Origin: Myxococcales bacterium
GTDB lineage: Bacteria; Myxococcota_A; Polyangia; Polyangiales; Polyangiaceae
Reading direction: 5' to 3'
Length of the DNA stretch: 64,000 nucleotides
Assembly: GCA_016712525.1 (NCBI GenBank)
Contig: JADJQX010000007.1
Span: 1,984,001 to 2,048,000, forward strand
Positions 1-8,822 of the stretch are shown here, piece by piece; position 1 is the first letter of the stretch; every line of letters starts with the position of its first letter. The position numbers and the translations under genes are program-made. The notes below the pieces were generated by a model. That model worked only from the letters and a program-made list of their open reading frames with translations, did no database searches and was not told where the DNA came from.

Positions 1-90
1 GATGTCGCGTAGGCAGGCCTCGAGCGTTCGAGGGAGGGGCCGGAGGCCGAGCATCTCGCCCCGGTAGCGCGAAGCGGGGCCCTTGTCCAC
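1..90 (-). CDS. Possible 5' end of a leftward gene, cut by the window edge
   Basis: The complement of the first 90 bases reads without a stop from a GTG at 90 (an alternative ATG is at 54, preceded by a GGGGCGAG purine stretch) into the window edge. The peptide starts VDKGPASRYRGEM and continues LGLRPLPRT, which has a plausible coding composition. No domain can be recognised from about 30 residues. It would be divergent from the DUF1385 gene. Both the existence of the gene and its start are weak calls, based only on frame openness and residue composition. Confidence 0.3.
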   Translation of the reverse strand, partial: MDKGPASRYRGEMLGLRPLPRTLEACLRDI

Positions 91-282
91 CGCCCGAGCA
101 CGCTCTCGCCCACCCGCAAGAAGGGACAAATGTCACATACTTCCAGCCACTTAAGCGCAACCACAGAGACTCGGGTCGGGGCGTCTCCGGGGCTCGACGG
201 AGGCGGGCGCGTGGGGCGTTCGCCGTTCGTCGATGGCGACGTGCGCGCCGCCAAGCGTTCGCGTGCCGCCCCTGTTGCGACA

Positions 283-288
283 TATAGT
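283..288 (+). promoter_or_regulatory. Probable -10 box (TATAGT) of the DUF1385 gene
   Basis: TATAGT differs from the sigma-70 -10 consensus at one base and ends 10 bp before the ATG at 299. Transcription would start at about 295, so an upstream in-frame ATG at 233 would lie outside the mRNA, which favours the start at 299. No clear -35 hexamer is visible at 16-18 bp. Confidence 0.45.
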
Positions 289-298
289 GGGAGGGCTC

Positions 299-1492
299 AT
301 GCCGACCTCGACGACACCTTCGCCTTCCGGCTCTCCCGTCACCGCTCCGTCCGGATCCCCCGCGCGCCCGTACATCGGCGGCCAAGCCGTGCTCGAGGGC
401 GTCATGATGCGCGCGCCCCACTCGTTCGCGATCGTGGTGCGGCGACGCGACGGGAGCCTGCACGTGCGCGAGCGCGCCGTCCCCGATCCGAAGAACGGCG
501 TCGCCCGTCTGCCGCTCGTCCGTGGTGTGGCGTCGCTCGTCGAGTCCCTCCGGCTCGGCGGCGAGGCCCTCCGCTTCTCGGCCGAGGCCGCCGAAGCCGA
601 CATGATCGACGCCGAGAACGCCGAAAAATCGGCCGCATCGAAGGCCGCCGCCAAGGTCACGCAGGTGCTCACGGCGCTCGGGGCCACGCTCTTTTTCCTC
701 GCGACGAACGACCCGGAGGCCGACCCTGCCCCGGCCCCTGCCCCCGAAGCCGAGACCGGATCCGGGAAGAAGAGCGGCCCGGGCCTCATGTTGGCCGTGA
801 TGGTGCTCTTCATGGTCGCGCTCCCGCAGCTCGTCGCCGCGCTGCTCAACAAGGGCCTCCACCTCGACCTCGAGGTCACGTCGCCCAAGTTCCAGGCGAT
901 CACCGGCGTCATGAAGCTCACGATCGTGATCGGCTACATGCTGCTCATTCGGCGCGTCCCCGACATTCGCCGCGTCTTCCAGTACCACGGGGCCGAGCAC
1001 AAGACGATCAGCACCTACGAGGCCGGCGAGGATCTCACCGTCGAGAACGCTCGCAAAAAGACGACGCTCCACCCGCGCTGCGGCACGACCTTCCTCGTGA
1101 TGGTGGCGATCGTGTCGGTCATCGTCTTCACGGCCGTCGGCTCGTTCGTGCCCAAGATCCACACGGGAAGCGCCATCGCCGACAACATCTTGTTCTTCCT
1201 CGTGAAATTGCCGTTCGTCCCCGTGCTCGCGGCGCTGACCTTCGAGATGCAGCGGGTGTTCGCGCGGTACTTCACGACGGGCCCGCTCCGCGTCGTGCTC
1301 GTGCCGGGCTTCCTCGTCCAGCGCATCACCACCATCGAGCCCGACGACGCCCAGCTCGAGATCGCGCTGGCCTCGCTCAAGGCGACCCTCTTCCGCGAGA
1401 AGGGCGAGACGCCGGCCACGACGGACGACGTGCGCTTCGCGACGTACGAAGAGTTCTACGCCCAGGACCACTTGCGAAACCCCGCGTCCTGA
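299..1492 (+). CDS. yqhQ: DUF1385 / YqhQ-family multi-pass membrane protein
   Basis: The protein has 397 residues. The family signature is present: an N-terminal IGGQAVLEGVMMR segment, a long hydrophobic middle with several membrane helices, a YHGAEHKTI motif followed by ENARKKTTLHPRCGT, and an RITT-type C-terminal segment. DUF1385 proteins are widespread, have no settled biochemical role, and in many genomes lie beside prfA, as here (33 bp gap). I chose the ATG at 299 over the in-frame ATG at 233 because a TATAGT box and a GGGAGG purine run lie directly before 299. An Ala/Pro-rich, acidic insert sits at about residues 136-160. The family call is firm and the function unknown. Confidence 0.85.
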   Translation: MPTSTTPSPSGSPVTAPSGSPARPYIGGQAVLEGVMMRAPHSFAIVVRRRDGSLHVRERAVPDPKNGVARLPLVRGVASLVESLRLGGEALRFSAEAAEADMIDAENAEKSAASKAAAKVTQVLTALGATLFFLATNDPEADPAPAPAPEAETGSGKKSGPGLMLAVMVLFMVALPQLVAALLNKGLHLDLEVTSPKFQAITGVMKLTIVIGYMLLIRRVPDIRRVFQYHGAEHKTISTYEAGEDLTVENARKKTTLHPRCGTTFLVMVAIVSVIVFTAVGSFVPKIHTGSAIADNILFFLVKLPFVPVLAALTFEMQRVFARYFTTGPLRVVLVPGFLVQRITTIEPDDAQLEIALASLKATLFREKGETPATTDDVRFATYEEFYAQDHLRNPAS

Positions 1493-1525
1493 GCGGCGTT
1501 CTCTGCTAAGCGCACGGCCTCCGTC

Positions 1526-2614
1526 ATGCTCCCCCTCGACAAATTGGCCGATCTCACGCGGCGCTACCGCGACATGGACGAGCTCCTCTGCCAGCCGGAC
1601 GTGCTCGCCGACCGTACGCGCCTCGCGAAGCTCAACCGAGAGCGCGCCGACCTCGAGCCGATCGCGCTCGCGTTCGGCCGCTATCAAGAGGTGAAGCGGA
1701 AGCTCGTCGAGGATCGCGAGGCCCTCGCGGACCCCGATTTGCGTGAGCTCGCCGAGCTCGAGATCCCGGAGCTCGAGGCCGAAGAGAAGGCCCTCGAGCG
1801 CGAGCTCGAGGTGCTCCTCCTGCCGCAGGATCCGGACGACAAGAAGAACACTATCGTCGAGATTCGCTCCGGCGAGGGCGGCGAAGAAGCAGCCCTCTTC
1901 GCCGCGGACCTCTTCCGCATGTACGCCCGCTACGCCGAGACGCGCGGGTGGCAAATGGAGGTCATCTCGCTCTCGGAGAGCAGCACGGGCGGCTACAAGG
2001 AGTGCATCTTCATGCTCTCCGGCAAGGACGTGTACTCGGACATGCGCTTCGAGGGCGGAGTGCACCGCGTCCAGCGTGTGCCCGCGACCGAGACCCAGGG
2101 CCGCATCCACACGTCGACCGCCACGGTCGCGGTGCTCCCCGAGGCCGACGACGTCGAGGTGCAGATCGACGACAAGGACCTCGAGATCAGCATCGCCGCG
2201 AGCGGTGGCCCCGGTGGGCAGGGCGTCAACACGACCAACAGCGCCGTGCAGATCCTCCACAAGCCGTCGGGCCTCATCGTCAAATGCCAGGACGAGCGCT
2301 CGCAGCTCAAGAACAAGGCACGCGCCCTCAAGGTGCTGAAGAGCCGACTCCTCGACATCGAGCGCGAGAAGCGCGACGCCGCGGTGAGCGCCGAGCGACG
2401 TGGCATGGTCGGCACCGGCGAACGCAGCCAGAAGATTCGCACCTACAATTTCCCACAGAACCGCGTAAGCGACCACCGCATCCAGCTCACCCTCCACAAG
2501 CTCGATCGCGTGATGATGGGTGAGCTCGAGGAGCTCGTGACGGCGCTCCGCACGCACCGTCAGGCGGCCATGCTCGAGGCCCAGGGCGACGGGCCCTCCG
2601 CGGCGGGCGCGTAG
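1526..2614 (+). CDS. prfA: Peptide chain release factor 1
   Basis: Class I release factor that recognises UAA and UAG in the ribosomal A site and triggers peptide release. Its 362 residues match the family length (about 360). The GGQ catalytic motif is at residues 230-232, inside the usual GGPGGQGVN context. The stop-codon recognition tripeptide is P186-A187-T188, the PxT form that marks RF1 rather than RF2 (SPF). No Shine-Dalgarno sequence precedes the ATG; a TAAGCG box ends 13 bp upstream instead. The prmC/hemK methyltransferase gene that often follows prfA is absent here. Confidence 0.97.
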   Translation: MLPLDKLADLTRRYRDMDELLCQPDVLADRTRLAKLNRERADLEPIALAFGRYQEVKRKLVEDREALADPDLRELAELEIPELEAEEKALERELEVLLLPQDPDDKKNTIVEIRSGEGGEEAALFAADLFRMYARYAETRGWQMEVISLSESSTGGYKECIFMLSGKDVYSDMRFEGGVHRVQRVPATETQGRIHTSTATVAVLPEADDVEVQIDDKDLEISIAASGGPGGQGVNTTNSAVQILHKPSGLIVKCQDERSQLKNKARALKVLKSRLLDIEREKRDAAVSAERRGMVGTGERSQKIRTYNFPQNRVSDHRIQLTLHKLDRVMMGELEELVTALRTHRQAAMLEAQGDGPSAAGA

Positions 2615-2637
2615 GAGCGGGCGTCTTGGGACCCACC

Positions 2638-3048
2638 ATGCCGGAGGCCGCGCTCGTCGCCGAGACCCTCACGGTCGCGATGGCGGTGGCGCCCGGCGTC
2701 TACTCACGAAACCGCCACTTTTCCCTGCATCAGCGGCCCGAAGCGCGTGCGGCGCGGAGGCGGGCGGCCCTCGTGCGTGGCATCGTGAGGCACCTCGCCG
2801 TCGCCGTCGACGTGCGTGTCGAGAGGGCGTCGGGCGACGACGAAGGGGCGCTCGAGGTCTCGTACCGGGTCGCCGCCCTCGCGTTCGAGCGGACGGCGAG
2901 GCTGTCGTCGGCCGAGCTCGCGTGCGTCCGCTACCTCGCCCGAAAAGTCGGGGTCACGCTGCCGCCCGCGCTCACCCTCGGCACGACCCCCGAGACCGAC
3001 AGTGCGCTCGTCGAGGCCACGTTGGCGAGGCTCTCCCCGGCGCGCTGA
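2638..3048 (+). CDS. Small hypothetical protein downstream of prfA
   Basis: About 136 residues, no family recognised. There is no signal peptide or membrane helix. The middle is basic (several Arg pairs), followed by an Asp/Glu-rich stretch and a helical C-terminus. The same-strand position 23 bp after prfA suggests co-transcription. The ATG at 2638 is preferred to a TTG at 2626 (four codons longer). Third-position GC matches its neighbours, which supports coding. The antisense frame over the same bases is treated as a shadow. Confidence 0.6.
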   Translation: MPEAALVAETLTVAMAVAPGVYSRNRHFSLHQRPEARAARRRAALVRGIVRHLAVAVDVRVERASGDDEGALEVSYRVAALAFERTARLSSAELACVRYLARKVGVTLPPALTLGTTPETDSALVEATLARLSPAR

Positions 3049-3128
3049 GGCGGCCATGCGCCGCGCTCGGGGCGACCAGGCCCGAAAGGCGTTCGCGCTT
3101 CGCACGCCATCCATTACGCTGCCCTGCG

Positions 3129-6100
3129 ATGCGCGCTTCGATCCTCGCCCTCGTCACCATGCTCTCGGTGGCGACGCTCGCGCCCGGCTGCGCGATGGAC
3201 ACCATCCCCGACGGCCTCCGAAAGACCCCCGCGGGGGACGGGCCCAAGGTCGTCTTCGATCTCACGAAGCGCCCCTTGCCCGACATCCCCATCCCGAACG
3301 ACACCGCGACGTTCGCCGATCCGACGAGCCGCACCGGCCGCCGCATCAACGTGAGCCTCGTCGCCCCGACGACGTTCGAGTCCCTCTCTCGGCGAGGGTT
3401 CGGCTCGCTCGAGGGATGGGGCACGTTCGCGCCGATTTCGGTCTCGTTCGAGAAGCCCCCGGGCATCGACGCGCGCCTGCCGGCGATCGACCTCGACGAC
3501 GTCGTCGCCCGCACCGTCGGCGACGACTTCGATCCGACGAACGATCCGTTCTACGTGATCGACCTCGAGACCGGGCTCCCCGTGCCGATCGAGACGGGCA
3601 ACGGCCTCTTCCCGGCGACGATCGTCAACCCCGATCTCTACTGGCCGAACGACCCTCACCGGTCGGAGAGCGCGCTCCTCTTCGAGACCCGCGAGGAGGG
3701 CGCAGGCCTCCTCCCCGGGCAGTACGATCCGGCGCTCGATACGGACTTCGACGGCATCGTCGACCACCCGAACACCTGGCCCCAGAAGCGCACGACCACC
3801 GACAAAACCCGGACGATCGACGAGCTTCTCACCTTCTACGAGCGCGAGACCGACACGCTCATCTTGCGGCCCGTGGTGCCTCTCCGCGAGAAGCACGAGT
3901 ACGCGGTCGTGCTCACCGATCGCCTCCGCGACACGCAGAAGAGGCCCGTGCGCTCGCCGTTCGAGGCCGTGCACCACGTGGCCCAGCGCGGCTCCGTGGC
4001 CAAGGTCGGCGCGGCCCTGGGTGATCCGCAACGTGCGAATTACTATGGTGATTTGGCCGGAACGGGCTTCGAGCACGTCGCCTTCGCGTGGACGTTCACG
4101 ACCGGCCCCCAGACCGAGGATCTTCGCCTCCTTCGGGACGGTCTCCATGGCCGTGGGCCGTTCGCCTACCTCGCGAACGACTTCCCCGTGAAGGCGCGCG
4201 CGTTCGAGGCGGCGGGCCTCGCGCGGGAGCAGACCGACGAGACCCGCGACCTCGCGCGCAAGTCGCCCTCGTGCCAAGGCGCCCTCAAGAGGCCGTACAT
4301 CGCCAAGCTCGACGCCCTCCTCCCTCAGTTCCGCCAGTTCATCGACGAGTTCTTCGGGCTCTCCGGGCCCGAGGCCGACCTCCTCCTCGAGAGCCTGAAA
4401 GAGGTCGATCACTTCGTGCTGGGGACGTTCGAGTCGCCCTATTTTCTCGGTGAAGACCCGGCACGGGAGGACCCCGACGGTCGCTTCGAGCTCGACTACA
4501 CGACGGGCAAGGGTCGCGTCCGGCGCGACACCGTGCACTTCTGGCTGTCGGTCCCGAAGGCGAAGCCGGGGCGCGCCCAGCCCTTCCCGGTGACGACCTG
4601 GTCGCACGGGACGACCCTGAACGGCGCCGAGATCCTCCTCCGCGCGGGCTCGTTCGCGAAGCAGGGCCTCGCCATGATCGGCATCGACATGCCGGGGCAC
4701 GGCCTCGTGCTCACGCCGGGGCAGGAGCAGCTCGCCGAGGCGATCTTCCGCGAGCAGTGCATCGTGCCGTGGGTGAACGGCGTCGCCTCGGGGCGCGCCC
4801 ACGACCTTGACGAGGACGGCACGCGCGACTCGGGCGGGTACATCTGGAGCGCGCACATCTTCCACTCGCGCGACAACATCCGGCAGTCGGTCGTCGACCT
4901 CGTGCAGACGACCCGCCTCCTCAGGAGCTTCGACGGGAAGAACCTCTCGGACCAAGACTTCGACGGCGACGGGAGACCGAACCTCGCGGGAGACTTCGAC
5001 GGCGACGGCACCCCCGACGTGGGCGGCAGCGCGCCCCTCACCACGGCGGGCAACTCGTTCGGCGGCATCTTGGCGATGGTGCACGGCGCCGTGGACCACG
5101 AGATCTCGGCCACGGCGTCCATCAGCGGAGGCGGCGGGCTCGTCGACGTGGCCACACGCTCGACGCTCACGCCCGACCCGGTCCTCCAGCAGGTGCTCGG
5201 CCCGATCGTGCTCGCGCTCCCGGGAAAAGACCGCAAGGACGACACGTCCTGCTCGGAGGCCGAGCGCTCCGTGCGCATCCTCGTGAACGATCTCATCACG
5301 ACGCGCGAGCTCGAGATCGCGTGCCTCTCCGAGGCCGAGCTCCCCGAGAAGAGCACGGTCGTCGTGACGAACGTCTCCACGAAAGAGGTCCGCTGCGCGC
5401 GCGTCGACGGGGCCGGGAGGTTCCGAACCCCGCTGCCCACGAACGTAGGCGATCGCCTCGACATCCAGGTCTACACGGCCGGTGGCGCGGACGCCGTGAC
5501 GAGCTACGGGACGTGCGCGCTCCGGCCCGACGCGATCCCTGGGAGACGCATCACCACGTGGGAGAAGCCACGCAAAAAGCCCCGCCAAGTGGGCGACGAG
5601 AGCAAGACGTGCGAGGCGGCCGTGGCGCGCGCCGAGCTGCCCGAGGGCACCGGATGCCAGCAGTTCCGAGGGACGTTCTTCCCCGTCGGCACGGACCTCG
5701 TGGCGCCACAAGAGGGGCTCGGCCTCCGGCGCGGCTCGAAGGAGGCGAGGAGGCTCTTGGCCCTCACGCAGGCCGCGCTCGATCCGGGGGATCCCGTGAG
5801 CTACGCGCCGCTCTATGCGCGTGTTCCGCGGCTCGACCCGACGGGGGCGCGCATCCCCCCGCGAGGCGTCGCCGAGATGAACACGGTGGGCGACCCGCTC
5901 GTCCCCGCCGCGACGGGCTACGCGTTCGCGCGCGCCTCGGGTGCCCTGCCCTTCATGACCCCCGAGGCCGCCGATCTGCGGCCCGAGTACGCCGAGTACG
6001 CGACACCTCGCACCTTGTACGCGGAGCTCGGAAACAAAACCCCCGACACGGTGCTCCGCGAAGCGTGGGTCATGGAGGGCGTGTCGCGGCTCGGCCGCAC

Positions 6101-6593
6101 GAAGGCCGGCCCGACGTGCACGACGAACCGAAAGACCTCGGCGCTCTGCGGCGCCCCCACCAAGGCGAGCCAGTGCGCGAGGGCGCTCGTCGACGCCGAC
6201 TGGCTCTCCGAGGGGCGGGATCTGCAAGACGCCCCGAGGACACTCTCGCCTCTGCGCCTCGCGCGGGACGCGACCCGCCTCGCGACCGACACGCCTTCGC
6301 TCGGGGCGGCGTGGGCACCGAGGCTCCTCGGCTCGCCCGCGACCGGCACCGACGGCGCCTACACGGCGAGCACACCGCTCCTCTCCGTGATGACGATCTA
6401 CGGCGATCCGACGGGCTACCACGTGTGGACGAACGGCGATCCGTGCCGCGCGTTCGACCACGCCACGCACGCGACGGGCATGCTCGTGCGCTACCTCGCG
6501 ACGGGCGCGCGCGACCTCTATCCGCTCAGCCACCCGAAGACCCACGGCTGCCTCGCCGACGAGTCGTGCGACTTCCTTCGAGCGACGAAATAG
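3129..6593 (+). CDS. Large lipase-like lipoprotein (virulence-lipase N-terminal type) with calcium-loop insertions
   Basis: 1154 residues. The N-terminus is a short hydrophobic signal ending LAPGC, so it is probably a lipoprotein. Residues of about 25-120 (PIPNDTAT, then SLEGWGTFAPISVSF) resemble the N-terminal domain of VolA/Pla-1-type bacterial lipases, where a PNDLLF-like motif precedes a 'GFSTSAPI' segment. A hydrolase core follows: WSHGTT as a likely oxyanion region, IDMPGHGL, and GNSFGG with S643 as candidate nucleophile. Between these lie EF-hand-like loops DLDEDGTRD and DFDGDGTPD, and another (DTDFDGIVD) near residue 203. The start is set by a TACGCT box ending 8 bp upstream and by the signal peptide. 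Substrate unknown. Confidence 0.7.
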   Translation: MRASILALVTMLSVATLAPGCAMDTIPDGLRKTPAGDGPKVVFDLTKRPLPDIPIPNDTATFADPTSRTGRRINVSLVAPTTFESLSRRGFGSLEGWGTFAPISVSFEKPPGIDARLPAIDLDDVVARTVGDDFDPTNDPFYVIDLETGLPVPIETGNGLFPATIVNPDLYWPNDPHRSESALLFETREEGAGLLPGQYDPALDTDFDGIVDHPNTWPQKRTTTDKTRTIDELLTFYERETDTLILRPVVPLREKHEYAVVLTDRLRDTQKRPVRSPFEAVHHVAQRGSVAKVGAALGDPQRANYYGDLAGTGFEHVAFAWTFTTGPQTEDLRLLRDGLHGRGPFAYLANDFPVKARAFEAAGLAREQTDETRDLARKSPSCQGALKRPYIAKLDALLPQFRQFIDEFFGLSGPEADLLLESLKEVDHFVLGTFESPYFLGEDPAREDPDGRFELDYTTGKGRVRRDTVHFWLSVPKAKPGRAQPFPVTTWSHGTTLNGAEILLRAGSFAKQGLAMIGIDMPGHGLVLTPGQEQLAEAIFREQCIVPWVNGVASGRAHDLDEDGTRDSGGYIWSAHIFHSRDNIRQSVVDLVQTTRLLRSFDGKNLSDQDFDGDGRPNLAGDFDGDGTPDVGGSAPLTTAGNSFGGILAMVHGAVDHEISATASISGGGGLVDVATRSTLTPDPVLQQVLGPIVLALPGKDRKDDTSCSEAERSVRILVNDLITTRELEIACLSEAELPEKSTVVVTNVSTKEVRCARVDGAGRFRTPLPTNVGDRLDIQVYTAGGADAVTSYGTCALRPDAIPGRRITTWEKPRKKPRQVGDESKTCEAAVARAELPEGTGCQQFRGTFFPVGTDLVAPQEGLGLRRGSKEARRLLALTQAALDPGDPVSYAPLYARVPRLDPTGARIPPRGVAEMNTVGDPLVPAATGYAFARASGALPFMTPEAADLRPEYAEYATPRTLYAELGNKTPDTVLREAWVMEGVSRLGRTKAGPTCTTNRKTSALCGAPTKASQCARALVDADWLSEGRDLQDAPRTLSPLRLARDATRLATDTPSLGAAWAPRLLGSPATGTDGAYTASTPLLSVMTIYGDPTGYHVWTNGDPCRAFDHATHATGMLVRYLATGARDLYPLSHPKTHGCLADESCDFLRATK

Positions 6594-7390
6594 CCGCGTT
6601 CGTGGCGCGAGCGGCCCTCGAGCTCGGCCTCGCCCGCCCGCCCGCGCGCGCGAGCCGAGGAGCCCCGCTCGCGAGCCCCTTCCCGAACGCGGCGCTCCGA
6701 GAAGGAGTGCTCGAGGCGAGGCTCCACGAGCACGAGCGCGTCGCGCTGCTCGCGGAGCTCGCGGCGTCGCTCGGAGACACGGGGTCCCTCTCGCTCGACC
6801 TCCAGGTGGCCGAGGGCGCGCCTGCGCTCGGGAGGCTCCTTTTGGACGTCCCGCGGCGGCTCGTGAAGGACGGGTGGCTGCCACCGCCGGGGACACGCTT
6901 CTACGGAGGCGAGGCGAGGCACGTGTATTTTACACTCACCGAGCTCGAAGACGAGGCGGCGCGCGCGGGCCTCGCCTTGACGGTCGAGGCGTCGGGCCGG
7001 CTCGTGCTGACGAGGAGCGCGAAGGCGGTCGAGCTCCCGGAGCCTCACGCCTCGATCGCCGAGGTGCTGCTCGCGCTCGGGCTCGCCGAGGCGCTCCGCC
7101 GCGCGAGACCCGCGCGGGCCTTCCGGTTGGCGAGGGACATCGGGCGCGGGGGGCGTCGTCGATCCGAGGGCGAGAGGCGCGCCCTCCATGCGAGGATCGC
7201 GGGGCTCGACGGGCTCGTTCCCCCCGGGCCGAACTGCCTCCGACGCGTGCTCGCCGAGACGCTGCTCGACCCGGGCGCGGCCGGGGACACTGTGGTGCTC
7301 TCCCTCGACGTGGGCCGCACGGGGCACGCGCACTTCCGCTCCGACCCCCGCGGGGCTCCCCGCCCCTACGAGGTCGCCTTCGAGGTATGA
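6566..7390 (+). CDS. Fusion: methyltransferase-like remnant plus lasso-B2/transglutaminase-like C-terminal domain (tentative)
   Basis: About 274 residues from a GTG at 6566 that overlaps the upstream gene by 28 bp; a GTG at 6602 is also possible. The middle (GTRFYGGEARHVYFTLTEL followed by EDEAARAGL) resembles the C-terminal half of SAM-dependent methyltransferases, but no glycine-rich SAM-binding motif is present. The last 60 residues (GPNCLRRVLAETLL, a beta strand VVLSLDVG, then GHAHF) match the Cys...His pattern of McjB-type lasso peptide proteases (C224, H254 or H256). No lasso precursor, B1 or cyclase gene is nearby. The fold assignments are by eye and uncertain; the open frame is convincing. 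Confidence 0.55.
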   Translation: MRLPSSDEIAAFVARAALELGLARPPARASRGAPLASPFPNAALREGVLEARLHEHERVALLAELAASLGDTGSLSLDLQVAEGAPALGRLLLDVPRRLVKDGWLPPPGTRFYGGEARHVYFTLTELEDEAARAGLALTVEASGRLVLTRSAKAVELPEPHASIAEVLLALGLAEALRRARPARAFRLARDIGRGGRRRSEGERRALHARIAGLDGLVPPGPNCLRRVLAETLLDPGAAGDTVVLSLDVGRTGHAHFRSDPRGAPRPYEVAFEV

Positions 7391-7433
7391 CGATGACTTT
7401 CGGGCGGTGAGCGGCTAAAACCCGTCGAAAGCG

Positions 7434-7946
7434 ATGCGGTACTACGTCTCCCTCGATCCTGCGGCCCCCGACGCCACCCGAACGGTCGACGTGCGCGAGC
7501 TCCCGAACGGCTCGCTCGAGGTCCTCCTCGAAGGCCAAAAGGTCGACGTCGACGTGGTGAAGCTCGACAACGTGCTCTCGATCCGCGTCGACGGCCGCGT
7601 CGTCGACCTCACGTGCGAGGGCTCTCCCCCCGAGCTCGGGGCCATCGCGAGCGGGCATCGCTCGTACGTGCGCGTCGAGAGCGAACGCCAGCGCGCCGCC
7701 GAAGCCGCCAAGTCGTCCAAGAAGGGCGGCAACGACAAGGGCGTGCGCGCGCCCATGCCCGGCCGCGTGGTGCGCGTCATGGTCAAGCCCGGCGACACCG
7801 TCGAGCGTGGGCAGGCCCTGCTCGTGCTCGAGGCCATGAAGATGGAAAACGAAGTGAAGGCGAAGGACACGGCCACCGTGGCCGAGGTGCACGTCGCCGA
7901 GGGCGCCACCGTCGAGGCCAACGCCAAGCTCGTCACGCTCGAGTAA
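7434..7946 (+). CDS. Biotin/lipoyl-attachment carrier protein (BCCP-like)
   Basis: 170 residues. The C-terminal biotinyl domain spans about 103-170 and contains the canonical EAMKMENE loop, with K136 as the biotinylated lysine. Such subunits carry carboxyl groups in acyl-CoA carboxylases or decarboxylases. The N-terminal 90 residues form a beta-rich DUF-type domain like that of propionyl-CoA carboxylase or oxaloacetate-decarboxylase-type carriers, joined by an Ala/Lys linker (SSKKGGNDKG). The partner carboxyltransferase and biotin carboxylase genes are not adjacent; AccD is about 41 kb away. A TAAAAC box ends 12 bp before the ATG. The next gene starts 4 bp after the stop. Confidence 0.85.
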   Translation: MRYYVSLDPAAPDATRTVDVRELPNGSLEVLLEGQKVDVDVVKLDNVLSIRVDGRVVDLTCEGSPPELGAIASGHRSYVRVESERQRAAEAAKSSKKGGNDKGVRAPMPGRVVRVMVKPGDTVERGQALLVLEAMKMENEVKAKDTATVAEVHVAEGATVEANAKLVTLE

Positions 7947-7950
7947 GCGA

Positions 7951-8757
7951 GTGACTGAACGCAGCCCCTCGCCCCCCCCGGCCGACCGGCCGCTCGATCC
8001 GACGACGGCGTCGGGGGTCGCCAAGATCGGCGCAGGAGGGCTCTTCTTCTTCGCCGCGTCCCTCTTCGCGGGGGGCATCCTGTCGGCGTACGGGCTCGTC
8101 GCGGTCGTCGCGAAGGCCATCATCGCCGAGATCGGGCTCTCGCGGCTCGGCGTCGCGTGGGCCGACGATCCCGAGGAGGCCGCGCCTTCGAGCACGAAGA
8201 ACGTGCTGCGAGGGGTCGGCATGGGGCTCTCGGCGGCGGTGCTCGCGGCCCTCGCGGCCTTCGTGCTCGGCCGCGCTCACTTCGAGCCCGGAGGCCTCGT
8301 GCTCGCCACGCTCGGGACGGGGCTCGTCTCCGCGGGGGCCACCGCGGTCGCGCACGAGCTCTTCTTCCGTGGCCTCGTGCTCAAGCTCACCTCGCGCATC
8401 GCGTCGACGGCGCTGCGTGTGGTCGCGTGTGGGGCGGCCGAGGCCGCGTTCGCGTTCGGTCAACCCGGCGCCACGGTGCTCGAGGCGGCGGTGCTCGGCA
8501 CGTTGGGCGGCATCACCGCGTGCCTGTGGCTCCGCGATCGCGCCGCGTACACGGCCATCGGAGCCCACGCCGGGTGGCTCTTCGGGACGCGCGCCGTCTT
8601 TCGGGGTGGCCTCTTCGAGCTCGCCGGGAGCGCCTCGTTCATGGGCGGCCTCGGCGCGGGCGCCTTCTCCGGTGGCGCGTCGTGGCTCGTGCTCGCGTGC
8701 GCGCTCGTGGCCGCCGCAGCCTCCCTCCGCGCCTCGCGCGCCGCCGCGCGCGCGTGA
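7951..8757 (+). CDS. CPBP-like intramembrane protease homologue with degenerate active site
   Basis: 268 residues, starting at a GTG 4 bp after the biotinyl carrier gene. It has several predicted membrane helices. The arrangement follows CPBP (CAAX protease/Rce1-like) proteins, but the motifs are altered: the first motif, normally EExxxR, reads HELFFR (residues 135-140), and the second, normally FxxxH, reads FAFGQ (167-171). A third histidine is kept in GAHAGWLFG (H206). Loss of the first Glu and of the motif-2 His suggests reduced or no peptidase activity, or a related membrane protein of other function. The close spacing suggests an operon with the carrier protein. Confidence 0.6.
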   Translation: MTERSPSPPPADRPLDPTTASGVAKIGAGGLFFFAASLFAGGILSAYGLVAVVAKAIIAEIGLSRLGVAWADDPEEAAPSSTKNVLRGVGMGLSAAVLAALAAFVLGRAHFEPGGLVLATLGTGLVSAGATAVAHELFFRGLVLKLTSRIASTALRVVACGAAEAAFAFGQPGATVLEAAVLGTLGGITACLWLRDRAAYTAIGAHAGWLFGTRAVFRGGLFELAGSASFMGGLGAGAFSGGASWLVLACALVAAAASLRASRAAARA

Positions 8758-8822
8758 CACGTCGGCCCCGTGGCGGTTTCTCGTCGCGACGACCGGATTG
8801 CGGCTAAGCTTTCGACCATCCG

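Noticed and set aside
3114..6896. 1260-residue antisense open frame over the lipase-like gene
   Set aside because: Its composition is Arg/Ala/Val-rich with no domain, while the sense frame has a signal peptide and recognisable motifs; long antisense frames are expected at this GC content.
6566..7390. Lasso peptide biosynthetic cluster
   Set aside because: No precursor-like small frame, RRE protein or asparagine-synthetase-like cyclase is present; only a domain resemblance remains.
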